Source of the DNA: Poseidonocella sp. HB161398
GTDB lineage: Bacteria; Pseudomonadota; Alphaproteobacteria; Rhodobacterales; Rhodobacteraceae
Length of the DNA: 64,000 nucleotides
Assembly: GCF_005870025.1 (NCBI RefSeq)
Contig: NZ_VATA01000001.1
Coordinates: 186,001 to 250,000 of the forward strand
Direction: 5' to 3'
The notes below the pieces were generated by a model, which searched no databases, was not told the origin of the DNA, and saw nothing but the letters and a program-made list of their open reading frames with translations. Both the position numbers and the translations under genes were made by a program. Positions 46,428 to 54,761 of this stretch are shown here, in pieces; position 1 is the first letter of the stretch, and each line of letters begins with the position of its first letter.

Positions 46428-47453
46428 CTAGTCGCCGAGCGGGACGCCGCGGTACTCGCCGCTGAGCGATCCGAGGAAGGCCTCGATTTCGGCGCTCTCG
46501 CGGTCGCTGATCTCGCGGCCGAGCTGGTAGAAGGCCATCACCGAGATCGCGTCCTGCAGCGTCTCGGCGGAGCCGTCGTGGAAATAGGGGTCGGTCTGGG
46601 CGACATTGCGCAGGCTGGGCACGCGGAAGACCGGCTGGGTGTCGGAAATGCCGGTCTCCTGCGCGGCGCCGGGCGTGTCGGCGCCCGCGCGCGCGGCCAG
46701 GGGCGTGCCGAAGATGCCGAAGACCTGCACCATGTTGCCGCCGACATTGACGCCCTGGTGGCAGGAGACGCAGCCGTAATCCTTGAAGATCCGGTAGCCG
46801 GCCTTGGCCTCGGCGCTGATCGCGTCGGCGTCGCCGCGCAGGTAGCGGTCGAAGGGCGCGTTCGGCGTGATCAGCGTGCGCTCGTATTCGGCGATGGCAT
46901 TGGCGACGGTGTCGCGGGTCATGCCCTCGGGATAGATCTCGCCGAAGGCGGCGGTGATGCCGGTATCCTCGGACAGCCGCCGCAGCACGTCGGGCCACTG
47001 CGCGCCCATCGTGTTGGGGCTTTCGATCACGCTGAGCACCTGCTGCTCCAGCGTGCGGTTGCGCGCGTCCCAGTTCAGCCGCGCGCTCAGCGCCACGTTG
47101 AAGATCGTCGGCGTGTTGGTGATGCCGGGATGGCCGGGCAGGCCGGGCGAGACCGCCAGCCCGTCGGCGCCGCCGCGCGGCAGCACGTGGCAGGTGGCGC
47201 AGGCGACGCCGTTGTCGCCCGAGAGCCGGGTGTCAGAGAACAGCCGCCGGCCCAGCTCGGCCTTGCGCGGATCGGCACCGAGCCCCATCGGCACCGGCAG
47301 GATCGGCTCGTCCGCGGACAGCTCCACCGCCTGGGCCTGCGCGGCCTGGACGGTCGCGAATGCCGCCGCGGCGGCGGCCAGGAGGGTCCTTCGCCAGCGT
47401 GCGGGAGGCGTCCCGGGGCGGTCCCGTCCTGTCTGCGGGATGGCAGATGTCAT
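46428..47453 (-). CDS. Di-haem cytochrome c peroxidase (CcpA/MauG family)
   Basis: 341 aa starting MTSAIPQTGRDRPGTPPARW. A long signal peptide runs to about residue 41 (AAQAQA). Haem 1 is CATCH (85-89) and haem 2 CVSCH (228-232). The family stretch ITNTPTIFNVALSARLNWDA and the late VFRVPSLRNVAQTDPYFHDG with ETLQDAISVMAFYQLGREIS are intact. It is a periplasmic enzyme reducing H2O2 with electrons from a c-type cytochrome or similar donor. It is first in a minus-strand unit with the histidine kinase and response regulator, and divergent from the FeS-FHA membrane protein. Confidence 0.93.
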   Translation of the reverse strand: MTSAIPQTGRDRPGTPPARWRRTLLAAAAAAFATVQAAQAQAVELSADEPILPVPMGLGADPRKAELGRRLFSDTRLSGDNGVACATCHVLPRGGADGLAVSPGLPGHPGITNTPTIFNVALSARLNWDARNRTLEQQVLSVIESPNTMGAQWPDVLRRLSEDTGITAAFGEIYPEGMTRDTVANAIAEYERTLITPNAPFDRYLRGDADAISAEAKAGYRIFKDYGCVSCHQGVNVGGNMVQVFGIFGTPLAARAGADTPGAAQETGISDTQPVFRVPSLRNVAQTDPYFHDGSAETLQDAISVMAFYQLGREISDRESAEIEAFLGSLSGEYRGVPLGD

Positions 47454-47557
47454 GCGTGCTCCCCTTTCCTTTCGTGGCGGCCCCTGTCGTTCCGGCGCCT
47501 TCGCCCGGTGCCGCCGGGGCACCTGAACCGGGTATACCAGAGCCCTCCCCGGGCCCT

Positions 47558-47584
47558 GCATGCGTTTTGGCCATGCCCGCATGC
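47558..47584. promoter_or_regulatory. Inverted repeat in the ccp / FeS-FHA divergent promoter
   Basis: GCATGCG (47558-47564) is exactly mirrored by CGCATGC (47578-47584) with 13 bp between, in the 280-bp region between the two divergent starts. Position and symmetry suggest an operator for both genes. No FNR-type TTGAT-ATCAA box is visible. Confidence 0.5.
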
Positions 47585-47733
47585 GGACGGCGACGGTTCC
47601 CGCAATAGCGCCTCTGCATGATGCTGGGGTGACGCAAAACCGTGCCCGCCGCGAACCCGGCCGCCATGCCGGGCCCCGCCGCCGCACCAACCCGCACGGT
47701 CCCGGCCGGGCCGCGCGAAACAGGGGAATGCCG

Positions 47734-50700
47734 ATGTTCGCCAGAGTTTCCGAACGCAAGATGCTGTCCGTCCGCGGGGTCCTCTTCCTGGCCTGGCTGG
47801 GGCTGATCGCCTCGCTGTTCTGGGATCCCTTCACGGTGGAGCTGACCCGCGCGGAGAACCTGGCCAGCCCGTTCCGCACCACCGACGGAACTGTGCCGAT
47901 CCAGGATCTGCGCCAGGGCAGCGAGCCCTACGCGATGGGCGCGCGGGTCTTCTGGACCATGGCGGTGCCCTTGCTGCCGCTCTTCCTGATGGTCTTCGGC
48001 CACGAGGCCTGGCGGCGCATCTGCCCGCTGTCCTTCGCCTCGCAGATCCCCGGCTATCTGGGCCTGCAGCGGCGGCGCAGCGCGCTGAACCGGCGCAACG
48101 GGATGGTGCAGAAGGCGATCGTGCTGGTCGAGCGCAGCAGCTGGCTGGGCCGCAATGCCTGGTACGTGCAGTTCGGGCTGCTTTTCGCCGGGGTGACGGC
48201 GCGGCTGCTGATCATAAATTCCGACCGCCATGCGCTGGCCGTGGCGCTGATCACGGTGATCGCCGCGGCGATGCTGACCGGGCTGCTCTGGGGCGGCAAG
48301 ACCTGGTGCAACTACTTCTGCCCGGCCAATATCGTCCAGAAGATCTATACCGAGCCGCGCGGCCTGCTGGAAAGCGCGCCGCATCTCGACCGCCCGGCGA
48401 TCCCGCAGTCGATGTGCCGCAAGCCGGGGCCCGAGGGCGACCAGAGCGCCTGCGTCGCCTGCACGGTCAACTGCGGCGACATCGACCTGGAGCGCGCCTA
48501 CTGGCAGGGCATCCTCGATCCCCGGCGGCGCAACACCTACTACATGTTCCTCGGCCTGATCTTCGGCTTCTACGGCTACTACTATGTCTATGCCGGCAAC
48601 TGGGACTACTACTTCTCCGGCATCTGGACCCACGAGGCGGGCATTGCCGGACGGCTGACCGCGCCGGGGGTGTTCCTGTTCGGCCAGGCGCTGGCGGTGC
48701 CGAAATTCGTTGCCGCGCCGGTCACGCTGGCGCTGAGCTGCCTGGCCTCGCTGGGGCTCGGCCGCCTGCTGGAGGCCGGCTACCGGCGCTACCGCGCGGG
48801 CGAGACGCGCTTCAGCGAGGCCGAGATCGTCAACCACTGCCTCAGCGTCTCGGCCTGGGCCTCGATCAACGCCTTCTACTTCTTCGGCGGGCGGCCGAAC
48901 CTGCTGCTGCTGCCCGAGCTCGGCACCCGGCTGGTCGACCTGCTGATCGTCTCGCTGACCACGATGTGGCTGCGCCAGGCGCTGCAATGCTCGCCCGGCC
49001 GCTACGAGCGGGAAAGCATGACCCAGCGCCTGCTCGACCAGTTACGAAGGCTGAAGGTCGATGTCAGCCGCTATCTGGGCGGCCGCAATCTCGAGGATCT
49101 CAAGCCCGACGCGCTCTACGTGCTTTCCAAGGTGCTGCCCGGCTTCTCCCACAGCCAGAAGCTCGACGCCTACCGCAACGTGCTGGGCGACGCGGTGGCC
49201 GATGGCGGCACGGCGAGCCCCTCGACCAACAAGCTGCTGGGCGACCTGCGCAGCCAGATGGAGATCAGCGACGAAGAGCATACCCAGATCGTCGAGGAAC
49301 TGGGCTTCCAGGGCAGTCTCGGCATCGAGGGCGTCGCGCTGAGCGAGGACGAGCGCCGGGCCGGGCTGCCGGTCTACCGCGACCTGGTCGGCAATTTCCT
49401 GGCCGAGCGGCTGGCGGCGGGGCGCGGCATGGACGAGCTGCTGGCCGAACCGGACGTGCGCGCGACGATCCAGATCCTGCGGGACAGCCTGCAGGTCACC
49501 GAGACCGAGCATCTCACCGCGCTGGCGGCGCTGGCCGGGCAGGACGGCATCCTCAGCCAGCGGATGGACGAGCTGCTGGGCCAGATCGTCGACCAGCAGG
49601 GGATGCGGTTCTGCATCGAGGCGGTGGAGGCGGGCGATCCGCTGGGCCGCACGCTGGCCGATCTGCTGTCGGAGCGGCTGCGCACGCGGGAAAGCGCGCT
49701 CTGCGTCCGGGCGCTGTCGATGCTCGGGACGCTGTCGGGCGGTCCGGCCGCGGCCGCGCATGCCCGCAGCCTCGCCGCCATCGCCGCGGACCAGATCCGC
49801 CCGCTGCTGCGCGCGCATGTGGCGCCGGGCGCCGAGGAGCACTGGGAGGACTGCCTGCCGCAGCGGCTGCTGCAGATCCTGCGGGGCGAGGAAGGGCCGG
49901 GCGCGCCGCCTGCCGCCCGCTCGCCGCGCCAGGTGCTGGCGGCCAGCGCCGACGAGCGCGGCAATCTCCAGCGGCTGCTCGAGGATCCCGAACCGCTGAT
50001 GCGCGCGCTCGGCCTGGCGGTGTTCAGCTATCTCGACGACGAGCTGGCGCATGAGGCGGCCTTCTCGGTCGCCGGAAGCCCCGCCGCGGAGGAGAACGAG
50101 ATCCTGCGCAGCGTGGCGGCGCGGCTCTCGGGCAGCGAGCCGCGCGCCAATGCCGAAATCGAGCCGGCCGAGCTGCGCATCGACCTGGAGATGCCCGGCC
50201 GCCCCCGCCAGAGCGTGACCATGACCGCGGGGACGGTCCGCATCGGCCGCGCCTTCGACAATGACATCGTGCTGAACCACCCCGGCATCTGGGCCTATCA
50301 CGCGGTGCTGAAGGCCGCCCGCGGCGCGGTCGAGCTGCAGCGGCTGGATGGCGGCGAGGTGCGGCTGGACGGCCAGCTGGTGACCGCGGATGCCGTGCCG
50401 CTGGCCCGCGGCGCGGAGATCGGTCTGGGCGCGGCCGGCGCGGAGGCCGCGCGGCTCGGCCTGAGCTGGGACAGCGGCGCCGCCGCCTTCGAGACCCTGG
50501 CGATCGAGCCGGTGATGCGGCTGGCGATGCTGGTGCGCAATCCCGAGCTGCGCCGCCTGCCCTTGGCTGCGCTCGGCGAGATCGCGCTCGGTGCCACCGC
50601 GCGGCGCTACCTGCCGCATGCCAGGGTCGTCTCGCCGGAGTTCCGTCCCGGCCATTTCCTCGTGCATTTCGGCCGGGTCCGGCTCTTCGATCCGGCGCGC

Positions 50701-50928
50701 ATGGACTATGCCCCGGGCGCGGAGTTCGGCCCCGGCGACATCCTGCATGCCGAGCTGGCGCAGCCCTATTCCGAGCTGGTGTCGGAAATCGACGGCGATT
50801 TCGCCGTGCTCCTGCACCTCGCCCCCTCCGACGCGGTCGCGGCGGCCGCCCGCCGCGGCGCCGCGCTGCCGCCCGGAGCGGTCGCGGCCGCCGCCGAGCT
50901 TGGCCGCGCGCGGGCCTCCGGGCTCTGA
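47734..50928 (+). CDS. Polyferredoxin-like membrane protein fused to FHA and CAP-like domains
   Basis: 1,064 aa starting MFARVSERKMLSV (aggg well spaced; an ATG 6 bp upstream is less good). Residues 1-420 form a NapH-like membrane core with several helices. Its cysteines include Cys97 (RRICPLS), Cys192/196 (GGKTWCNYFCP) and Cys228, 240, 243, 247 (SACVACTVNC), enough for at least one [4Fe-4S] cluster. The cytoplasmic part has two related helical repeats (about 477-524 and 545-600) ending in a conserved EH, a helical stretch, an FHA domain (about 824-902; GTVRIGRAFDNDIVLNHPGI) and a C-terminal cyclic-nucleotide-binding-like region (about 965-1040). This would let phospho-signals meet electron transfer. 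It is followed after 73 bp by the flavin reductase, its likely electron donor. Confidence 0.8.
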   Translation: MFARVSERKMLSVRGVLFLAWLGLIASLFWDPFTVELTRAENLASPFRTTDGTVPIQDLRQGSEPYAMGARVFWTMAVPLLPLFLMVFGHEAWRRICPLSFASQIPGYLGLQRRRSALNRRNGMVQKAIVLVERSSWLGRNAWYVQFGLLFAGVTARLLIINSDRHALAVALITVIAAAMLTGLLWGGKTWCNYFCPANIVQKIYTEPRGLLESAPHLDRPAIPQSMCRKPGPEGDQSACVACTVNCGDIDLERAYWQGILDPRRRNTYYMFLGLIFGFYGYYYVYAGNWDYYFSGIWTHEAGIAGRLTAPGVFLFGQALAVPKFVAAPVTLALSCLASLGLGRLLEAGYRRYRAGETRFSEAEIVNHCLSVSAWASINAFYFFGGRPNLLLLPELGTRLVDLLIVSLTTMWLRQALQCSPGRYERESMTQRLLDQLRRLKVDVSRYLGGRNLEDLKPDALYVLSKVLPGFSHSQKLDAYRNVLGDAVADGGTASPSTNKLLGDLRSQMEISDEEHTQIVEELGFQGSLGIEGVALSEDERRAGLPVYRDLVGNFLAERLAAGRGMDELLAEPDVRATIQILRDSLQVTETEHLTALAALAGQDGILSQRMDELLGQIVDQQGMRFCIEAVEAGDPLGRTLADLLSERLRTRESALCVRALSMLGTLSGGPAAAAHARSLAAIAADQIRPLLRAHVAPGAEEHWEDCLPQRLLQILRGEEGPGAPPAARSPRQVLAASADERGNLQRLLEDPEPLMRALGLAVFSYLDDELAHEAAFSVAGSPAAEENEILRSVAARLSGSEPRANAEIEPAELRIDLEMPGRPRQSVTMTAGTVRIGRAFDNDIVLNHPGIWAYHAVLKAARGAVELQRLDGGEVRLDGQLVTADAVPLARGAEIGLGAAGAEAARLGLSWDSGAAAFETLAIEPVMRLAMLVRNPELRRLPLAALGEIALGATARRYLPHARVVSPEFRPGHFLVHFGRVRLFDPARMDYAPGAEFGPGDILHAELAQPYSELVSEIDGDFAVLLHLAPSDAVAAAARRGAALPPGAVAAAAELGRARASGL

Positions 50929-51001
50929 CGCCCGGCCCCCCGTTTCCCTCCCGGTCCGGCGCCGTCCGGGCCATCCCGTTCCCGAACCGAAGGACAAGCC
51001 C

Positions 51002-52681
51002 ATGACCAAGAGCTTCACCCCGCCGATGCCGCTGGCGCGTCCCGCCGACCTGCCGCAGCTCCTCTTCGGCGTCTTCGCCTTCGTCGCCGATGGCGAGCGC
51101 GACATCACCCCCCAGGAGGTCCGCCGCTTCCAGACGCTGCTGAAGGAGACCGGCTGGACCGAGAATGACGACCTGCGCGCGGCCGCGGCGGCGCTGCGCG
51201 ACGACTATGCCGGGCACTGGTCGCGCTACGAGGAGCGCACCGGCGCGCTGAGCCTCGAGGAGCGCGGCGAGGCGCTCGGCCGGGCCGAGGCCGCGCTCGG
51301 GGTGGAGCGCAGCAAGGATCTGCGCAAGGGGCTGAAATCCTTCCTCGTGCATCTGGAGCGTGGCAGCCATGGCGGCGGCATGTTCGGCGCGGGCGAGGCC
51401 CGCGGCCGGGCCCGGGCACGCGCCGAGCTGCGCGGCCTGCTCGACAGCGAGGCCCGCGCGCTGCCGGTGCCCGCCGAATACGGTGCCGAGGCCGCGCCGG
51501 TCGCGACCGCGCTGCCCGCGCCCGCGGACGGCTGGCCGGCCGCCGCGCTCGCCCCCGGCGGGCCCGGCACCTGGGAGGGCGGCCGCACGCGGGTCCGCTG
51601 CGTCTCGGCGGTCAGCGAGACCCATGACACCAAGACCTACACCTTCGTCGCCGAGCCGCGCTGCCTGTTCCATTTCCGGCCCGGGCAGTTCGTCACGCTG
51701 GAACTGCCGGTCGAGGGCCGGCTGCTGCGCCGCAGCTACACCATCTCCTCGTCGCCCTCGCGGCCCTATGCGCTGTCGGTCACGGTCAAGCGGGTGCCCA
51801 AGGGCTGGGTGTCGAACTGGCTCTACGACAACATGGCCGAGGGCATGGACTTCGACCTGCTCGGCCCCTCAGGCACGTTCAGCTGCCTCGAGCAGGCGCG
51901 GCGGCCGCTGCTGCTGCTCTCCGGCGGCAGCGGCGTGACCCCGGTGATGTCGATGCTGCGCTGGATCGCCGATACCTGCAGCGACACCGACGTGGTCTTC
52001 CTCAACCATGTGCGCACGCCGCAGGACATCATCTTCCACCAGGAGCTCCTGCATCTGAGCGCGGTGATGGGCGCGCGGCTGAAGCTGGCGATCGTGCCGG
52101 GCGAGGTGCCGCCGGGCCAGGTCTGGAACGGGCTCGCCGGACGGTTCAGCGCCGAACTGCTGCAGCAGGTGGCGCCGGACCTGCTGCAGCGGACTGCCTA
52201 TGTCTGCGGCCCGGCAGGGTTCATGCAGGCGGCGAAGGCGGTGCTGGAGCGGCTGGGCCTGCCCGCGGAGCAGTACCATGACGAGAGCTTCGGCGGCGCG
52301 GCTTCCGTGCCCGCCGCCCGGCCCGCGCCATCGCTGCCCGCACCCGCCATGCCCGCGCCCGCACCGGTCCCGGCCATGCCTGCGCCCGTGGCCCCGGCCG
52401 CGGCCGCGCCTGCCCCGGCGGGGACGACCGTGACGCTGGGCGTCACCGGCGGCAGCTTTCCGGCGGCGCCCGGCCAGACCATCCTCGAGGCGGCCGAGGC
52501 CGCGGGGGTGGCGCTGGAGAGCTCCTGCCGCTCGGGCGTCTGCGGCGCCTGCAAGCTGCGCCGCAGCGCGGGAGCGGCGGCCATGCCCGAGCAGCCGGTG
52601 CTGTCGGAGGCCGATATCGAGGGCGGCTACCTGCTGACCTGCATCGCCTGCGCTGAGGAGGACGTGACCCTGGAGGCCTGA
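51002..52681 (+). CDS. TerB-like / ferredoxin-NAD(P) reductase / [2Fe-2S] fusion protein
   Basis: 559 aa. Residues about 13-120 are helical and TerB-like (FGVFAFVADGERDITPQEVR). Residues 190-430 are a flavodoxin-reductase-type module: FAD motif RRSYTISSSP (243-252), NAD(P) motif LLLLSGGSGVTPVMSMLRW (303-321) and CGPAGFM (402-408). A Pro/Ala linker (436-474) leads to a plant-type ferredoxin with Cys509, Cys514, Cys517 and Cys547. The reductase-ferredoxin half resembles hybrid-cluster-protein reductase (Hcr). It should carry electrons from NAD(P)H to a membrane partner, most simply the FeS-FHA protein encoded 73 bp upstream. No hybrid cluster protein gene is present. Confidence 0.88.
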   Translation: MTKSFTPPMPLARPADLPQLLFGVFAFVADGERDITPQEVRRFQTLLKETGWTENDDLRAAAAALRDDYAGHWSRYEERTGALSLEERGEALGRAEAALGVERSKDLRKGLKSFLVHLERGSHGGGMFGAGEARGRARARAELRGLLDSEARALPVPAEYGAEAAPVATALPAPADGWPAAALAPGGPGTWEGGRTRVRCVSAVSETHDTKTYTFVAEPRCLFHFRPGQFVTLELPVEGRLLRRSYTISSSPSRPYALSVTVKRVPKGWVSNWLYDNMAEGMDFDLLGPSGTFSCLEQARRPLLLLSGGSGVTPVMSMLRWIADTCSDTDVVFLNHVRTPQDIIFHQELLHLSAVMGARLKLAIVPGEVPPGQVWNGLAGRFSAELLQQVAPDLLQRTAYVCGPAGFMQAAKAVLERLGLPAEQYHDESFGGAASVPAARPAPSLPAPAMPAPAPVPAMPAPVAPAAAAPAPAGTTVTLGVTGGSFPAAPGQTILEAAEAAGVALESSCRSGVCGACKLRRSAGAAAMPEQPVLSEADIEGGYLLTCIACAEEDVTLEA

Positions 52682-52707
52682 GCCTCCCTCCCTTTCCGGG
52701 CGCCTTC

Positions 52708-52742
52708 AGGCACCGGTCCGCGGCGGCGGGCCGGTGCCTTTC
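52708..52742 (+). terminator. Terminator after the reductase gene
   Basis: AGGCACCGG (52708-52716) pairs with CCGGTGCCT (52731-52739), followed by TTTC. It separates the convergent reductase and haem-sensor genes. Confidence 0.65.
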
Positions 52743-52856
52743 GCTATGCGCCCGCACCCGCCGACGGCGGGGAGGCGCGCAAGACTGCGGCCTGCCGCCG
52801 GGGAGAGGCGACAGGCCGCTTGCCCCCGGGAGAGGGGCGGGGGCAGGGGGTGCGGA

Positions 52857-53735
52857 TCAGCTGCCCGGTTCGAGCATCTTCACCGCATTGGCGAGCATCC
52901 CGCGCAGGCGGTTGAACTCGGCGGCCAGCTCCGCCACCTCGTCCTCGCCGCGGATCTCGACGGGCCGGACATCGGCATCCTCGAAGCTGACATCGGCCGC
53001 GGCGTCGCGCAGCGCCCGCACCGGCGCGATCACCACGCGCTGCAGCAGCAGGTTCAGCACCGCCATCATCAGCGCATAGGTCGACAGCAGCCCGATCGAC
53101 AGGGTCGTCATCATGCCGCTGGCGCGGGTCAGGACCAGCTTCATCGGCACGGTGATCACCTCGGCGCCGACCACCTCGCCCAGCTCCCAGCCGAAGCCGC
53201 CATCGCCGCCGAAGAGGTCGGTATAGCCCGGCGGCGCCGCCTCGGGGCTGGAATGGCATTCCAGGCAGGCCGGGTCGCTGACCGAGACGGGCCGCACCAC
53301 CGAGAGCATCCGGCCCGCGTCGGTGTCGCGCTCCACCACCTGCTCGCCAAGCGCCGGATCGGCGCGGAACTCCGCGATCAGCTCGGCCTGCCAGGGCTCG
53401 GGCGCATTGGCCGGATTGGTCGGGTTCAGCGTCGGGTAGCGCACCGAATAGGCCGGCAGATGCGCCTCGAGATCGCGGTAGTTGTTGTAGAGCACCCAGA
53501 ACGGCACCGATTGCGGCAGGAAGGTCCCCGAGGGATGCGCCGTCAGCAGCGGCGTCACCTCGCGCGAGGTATAGCGGCGGATCACGTCGGACTGCGCCGA
53601 GAGGATCGCCACCTCGTGCAGGAGCTGGCGCTCGACATTGCGGTAGATCAGGAAGGCCGAGACGGCCAGGGTCAGCGCGAAGGCCGGCAGGAAGGCGGCG
53701 ATCAGGGCGAGGTTGAACTTGGCGCGCATCTTCAT
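52857..53735 (-). CDS. Membrane c-haem sensor (Tll0287/DUF3365 type) with HAMP
   Basis: 292 aa. TM1 is at 8-31. The periplasmic domain (32-205) has QSVPFWVLYNNYRDLEAHLP, YPTLNPTNPANAPEPWQAEL and the haem motif CLECH (157-161), typical of the Tll0287-like haem family. TM2 is at about 208-230 and a HAMP linker at 231-283 ends the protein. There is no kinase, cyclase or methyl-accepting output, so it must act through a partner, for example the histidine kinase in this cluster. Haem attached covalently in the periplasm suits redox or gas sensing. It lies 5 bp after the pseudo-caspase gene. Confidence 0.87.
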   Translation of the reverse strand: MKMRAKFNLALIAAFLPAFALTLAVSAFLIYRNVERQLLHEVAILSAQSDVIRRYTSREVTPLLTAHPSGTFLPQSVPFWVLYNNYRDLEAHLPAYSVRYPTLNPTNPANAPEPWQAELIAEFRADPALGEQVVERDTDAGRMLSVVRPVSVSDPACLECHSSPEAAPPGYTDLFGGDGGFGWELGEVVGAEVITVPMKLVLTRASGMMTTLSIGLLSTYALMMAVLNLLLQRVVIAPVRALRDAAADVSFEDADVRPVEIRGEDEVAELAAEFNRLRGMLANAVKMLEPGS

Positions 53736-53740
53736 GCCGG

Positions 53741-54721
53741 TCACTCCATCACGCTCATCAGCGCGGCGATGTCGTCCGGGCCCAGATCGCCCGAGCGCCG
53801 GCTGCCGGATTCGCCCTGGTACATGCGGATCGCGCTGATGCTCGCCGGGCCGAAGAGACCGTCGATCGGCCCGGAATAATAGCCCAGCCGCTGCAGCGAA
53901 AGCTGGATCATCCGCCGGTCGGCACGGGTCAGCGCGGCGGCGGCCTGCGGCGGCACGGGCGCGGCCGCTTCGGCGGCAGGCGGCGCCGCGGGTCCGGGCT
54001 GCGGCGGCGGCGCAAGCTGCGTCTCGCGCTCCTGCGGCAGGCTCGCGGCCTGCGCCTTGGGCCCCGGCGGGATCTCCAGCGACAGGCGGGCGATCATCGT
54101 GGCGACGGCCATCTCGGGCGCCGCCGCCGCCAGCGTGGCGGGAAGCGCGGCGGCCAGCGGGGCCGGATCGGCGCCATGCGCGGCGATCGATCCGGTCCGC
54201 GGCAGGGGCGTGCCCTGGGCGAGGCCCAGGAGGCTCTCGGCGTCCCCGTCGCGCAAGGGCGCCAGGTCGAGCAGCACCAGGCCGCTGCCCGGCAGCTCCC
54301 GCAGCGCCGGGGCGGGGATGCCCTCGGAGACGGCGTCGGTCATCCGGTTCATCCGCGCCGAGACCGGCAGCAGGAAGCTGCGCCCGTCGAAGACCGTGCC
54401 GTAGCCGCAGAAATAGACCATCCCGGGCCGGTTCCCCTCGGCGCGGGCGGTGCGGAACCGCATCAGCGCGGCGGAGACCTCGCCATGGGTGGAGTCCTGC
54501 AGCAGCTCGACCTCGAACCCCGCCCGGCCGAGCGCCTCGGCCGTGGCGGCGGCGGCGGCGGCGCATTCCGGCCGGTCGGGCAGGTACCAGTAGCCGGACT
54601 GGGCGAGGACCAGCGCGGCCGGGCTGCCCGGCGCCGCCGCGGCAGGCCGCAGCGGCGGTCCGCAGAGCAGCGCAGCCAGCAGGGCCGCGGCGCCGGAAAG
54701 CGTGGAGAAGAAGGCAGTCAT
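53741..54721 (-). CDS. Exported pseudo-caspase with peptidoglycan-binding domain
   Basis: 326 aa with a signal peptide (about 1-30). Residues 33-200 have the caspase-like fold seen in bacterial peptidase C14 proteins (EALGRAGFEVELLQDSTHGE, MVYFCGYGTVFDGRSFLLPV). The catalytic His of the usual GHG is Tyr107 (FCGYG) and the usual DAC cysteine site reads Asp152-Leu-Ala, so both dyad residues are lost. A Pro/Ala linker leads to a PG_binding_1 domain at about 265-312 (RMIQLSLQRLGYYSGPIDGL). It is probably a periplasmic binding protein, not a protease. It sits between the haem sensor and the unknown 512-aa gene, on the same strand. Confidence 0.82.
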   Translation of the reverse strand: MTAFFSTLSGAAALLAALLCGPPLRPAAAAPGSPAALVLAQSGYWYLPDRPECAAAAAATAEALGRAGFEVELLQDSTHGEVSAALMRFRTARAEGNRPGMVYFCGYGTVFDGRSFLLPVSARMNRMTDAVSEGIPAPALRELPGSGLVLLDLAPLRDGDAESLLGLAQGTPLPRTGSIAAHGADPAPLAAALPATLAAAAPEMAVATMIARLSLEIPPGPKAQAASLPQERETQLAPPPQPGPAAPPAAEAAAPVPPQAAAALTRADRRMIQLSLQRLGYYSGPIDGLFGPASISAIRMYQGESGSRRSGDLGPDDIAALMSVME

Positions 54722-54761
54722 GGGGCGGTCTCCCTTGCGTCTTGGAACTGCGGCCGGGCGG

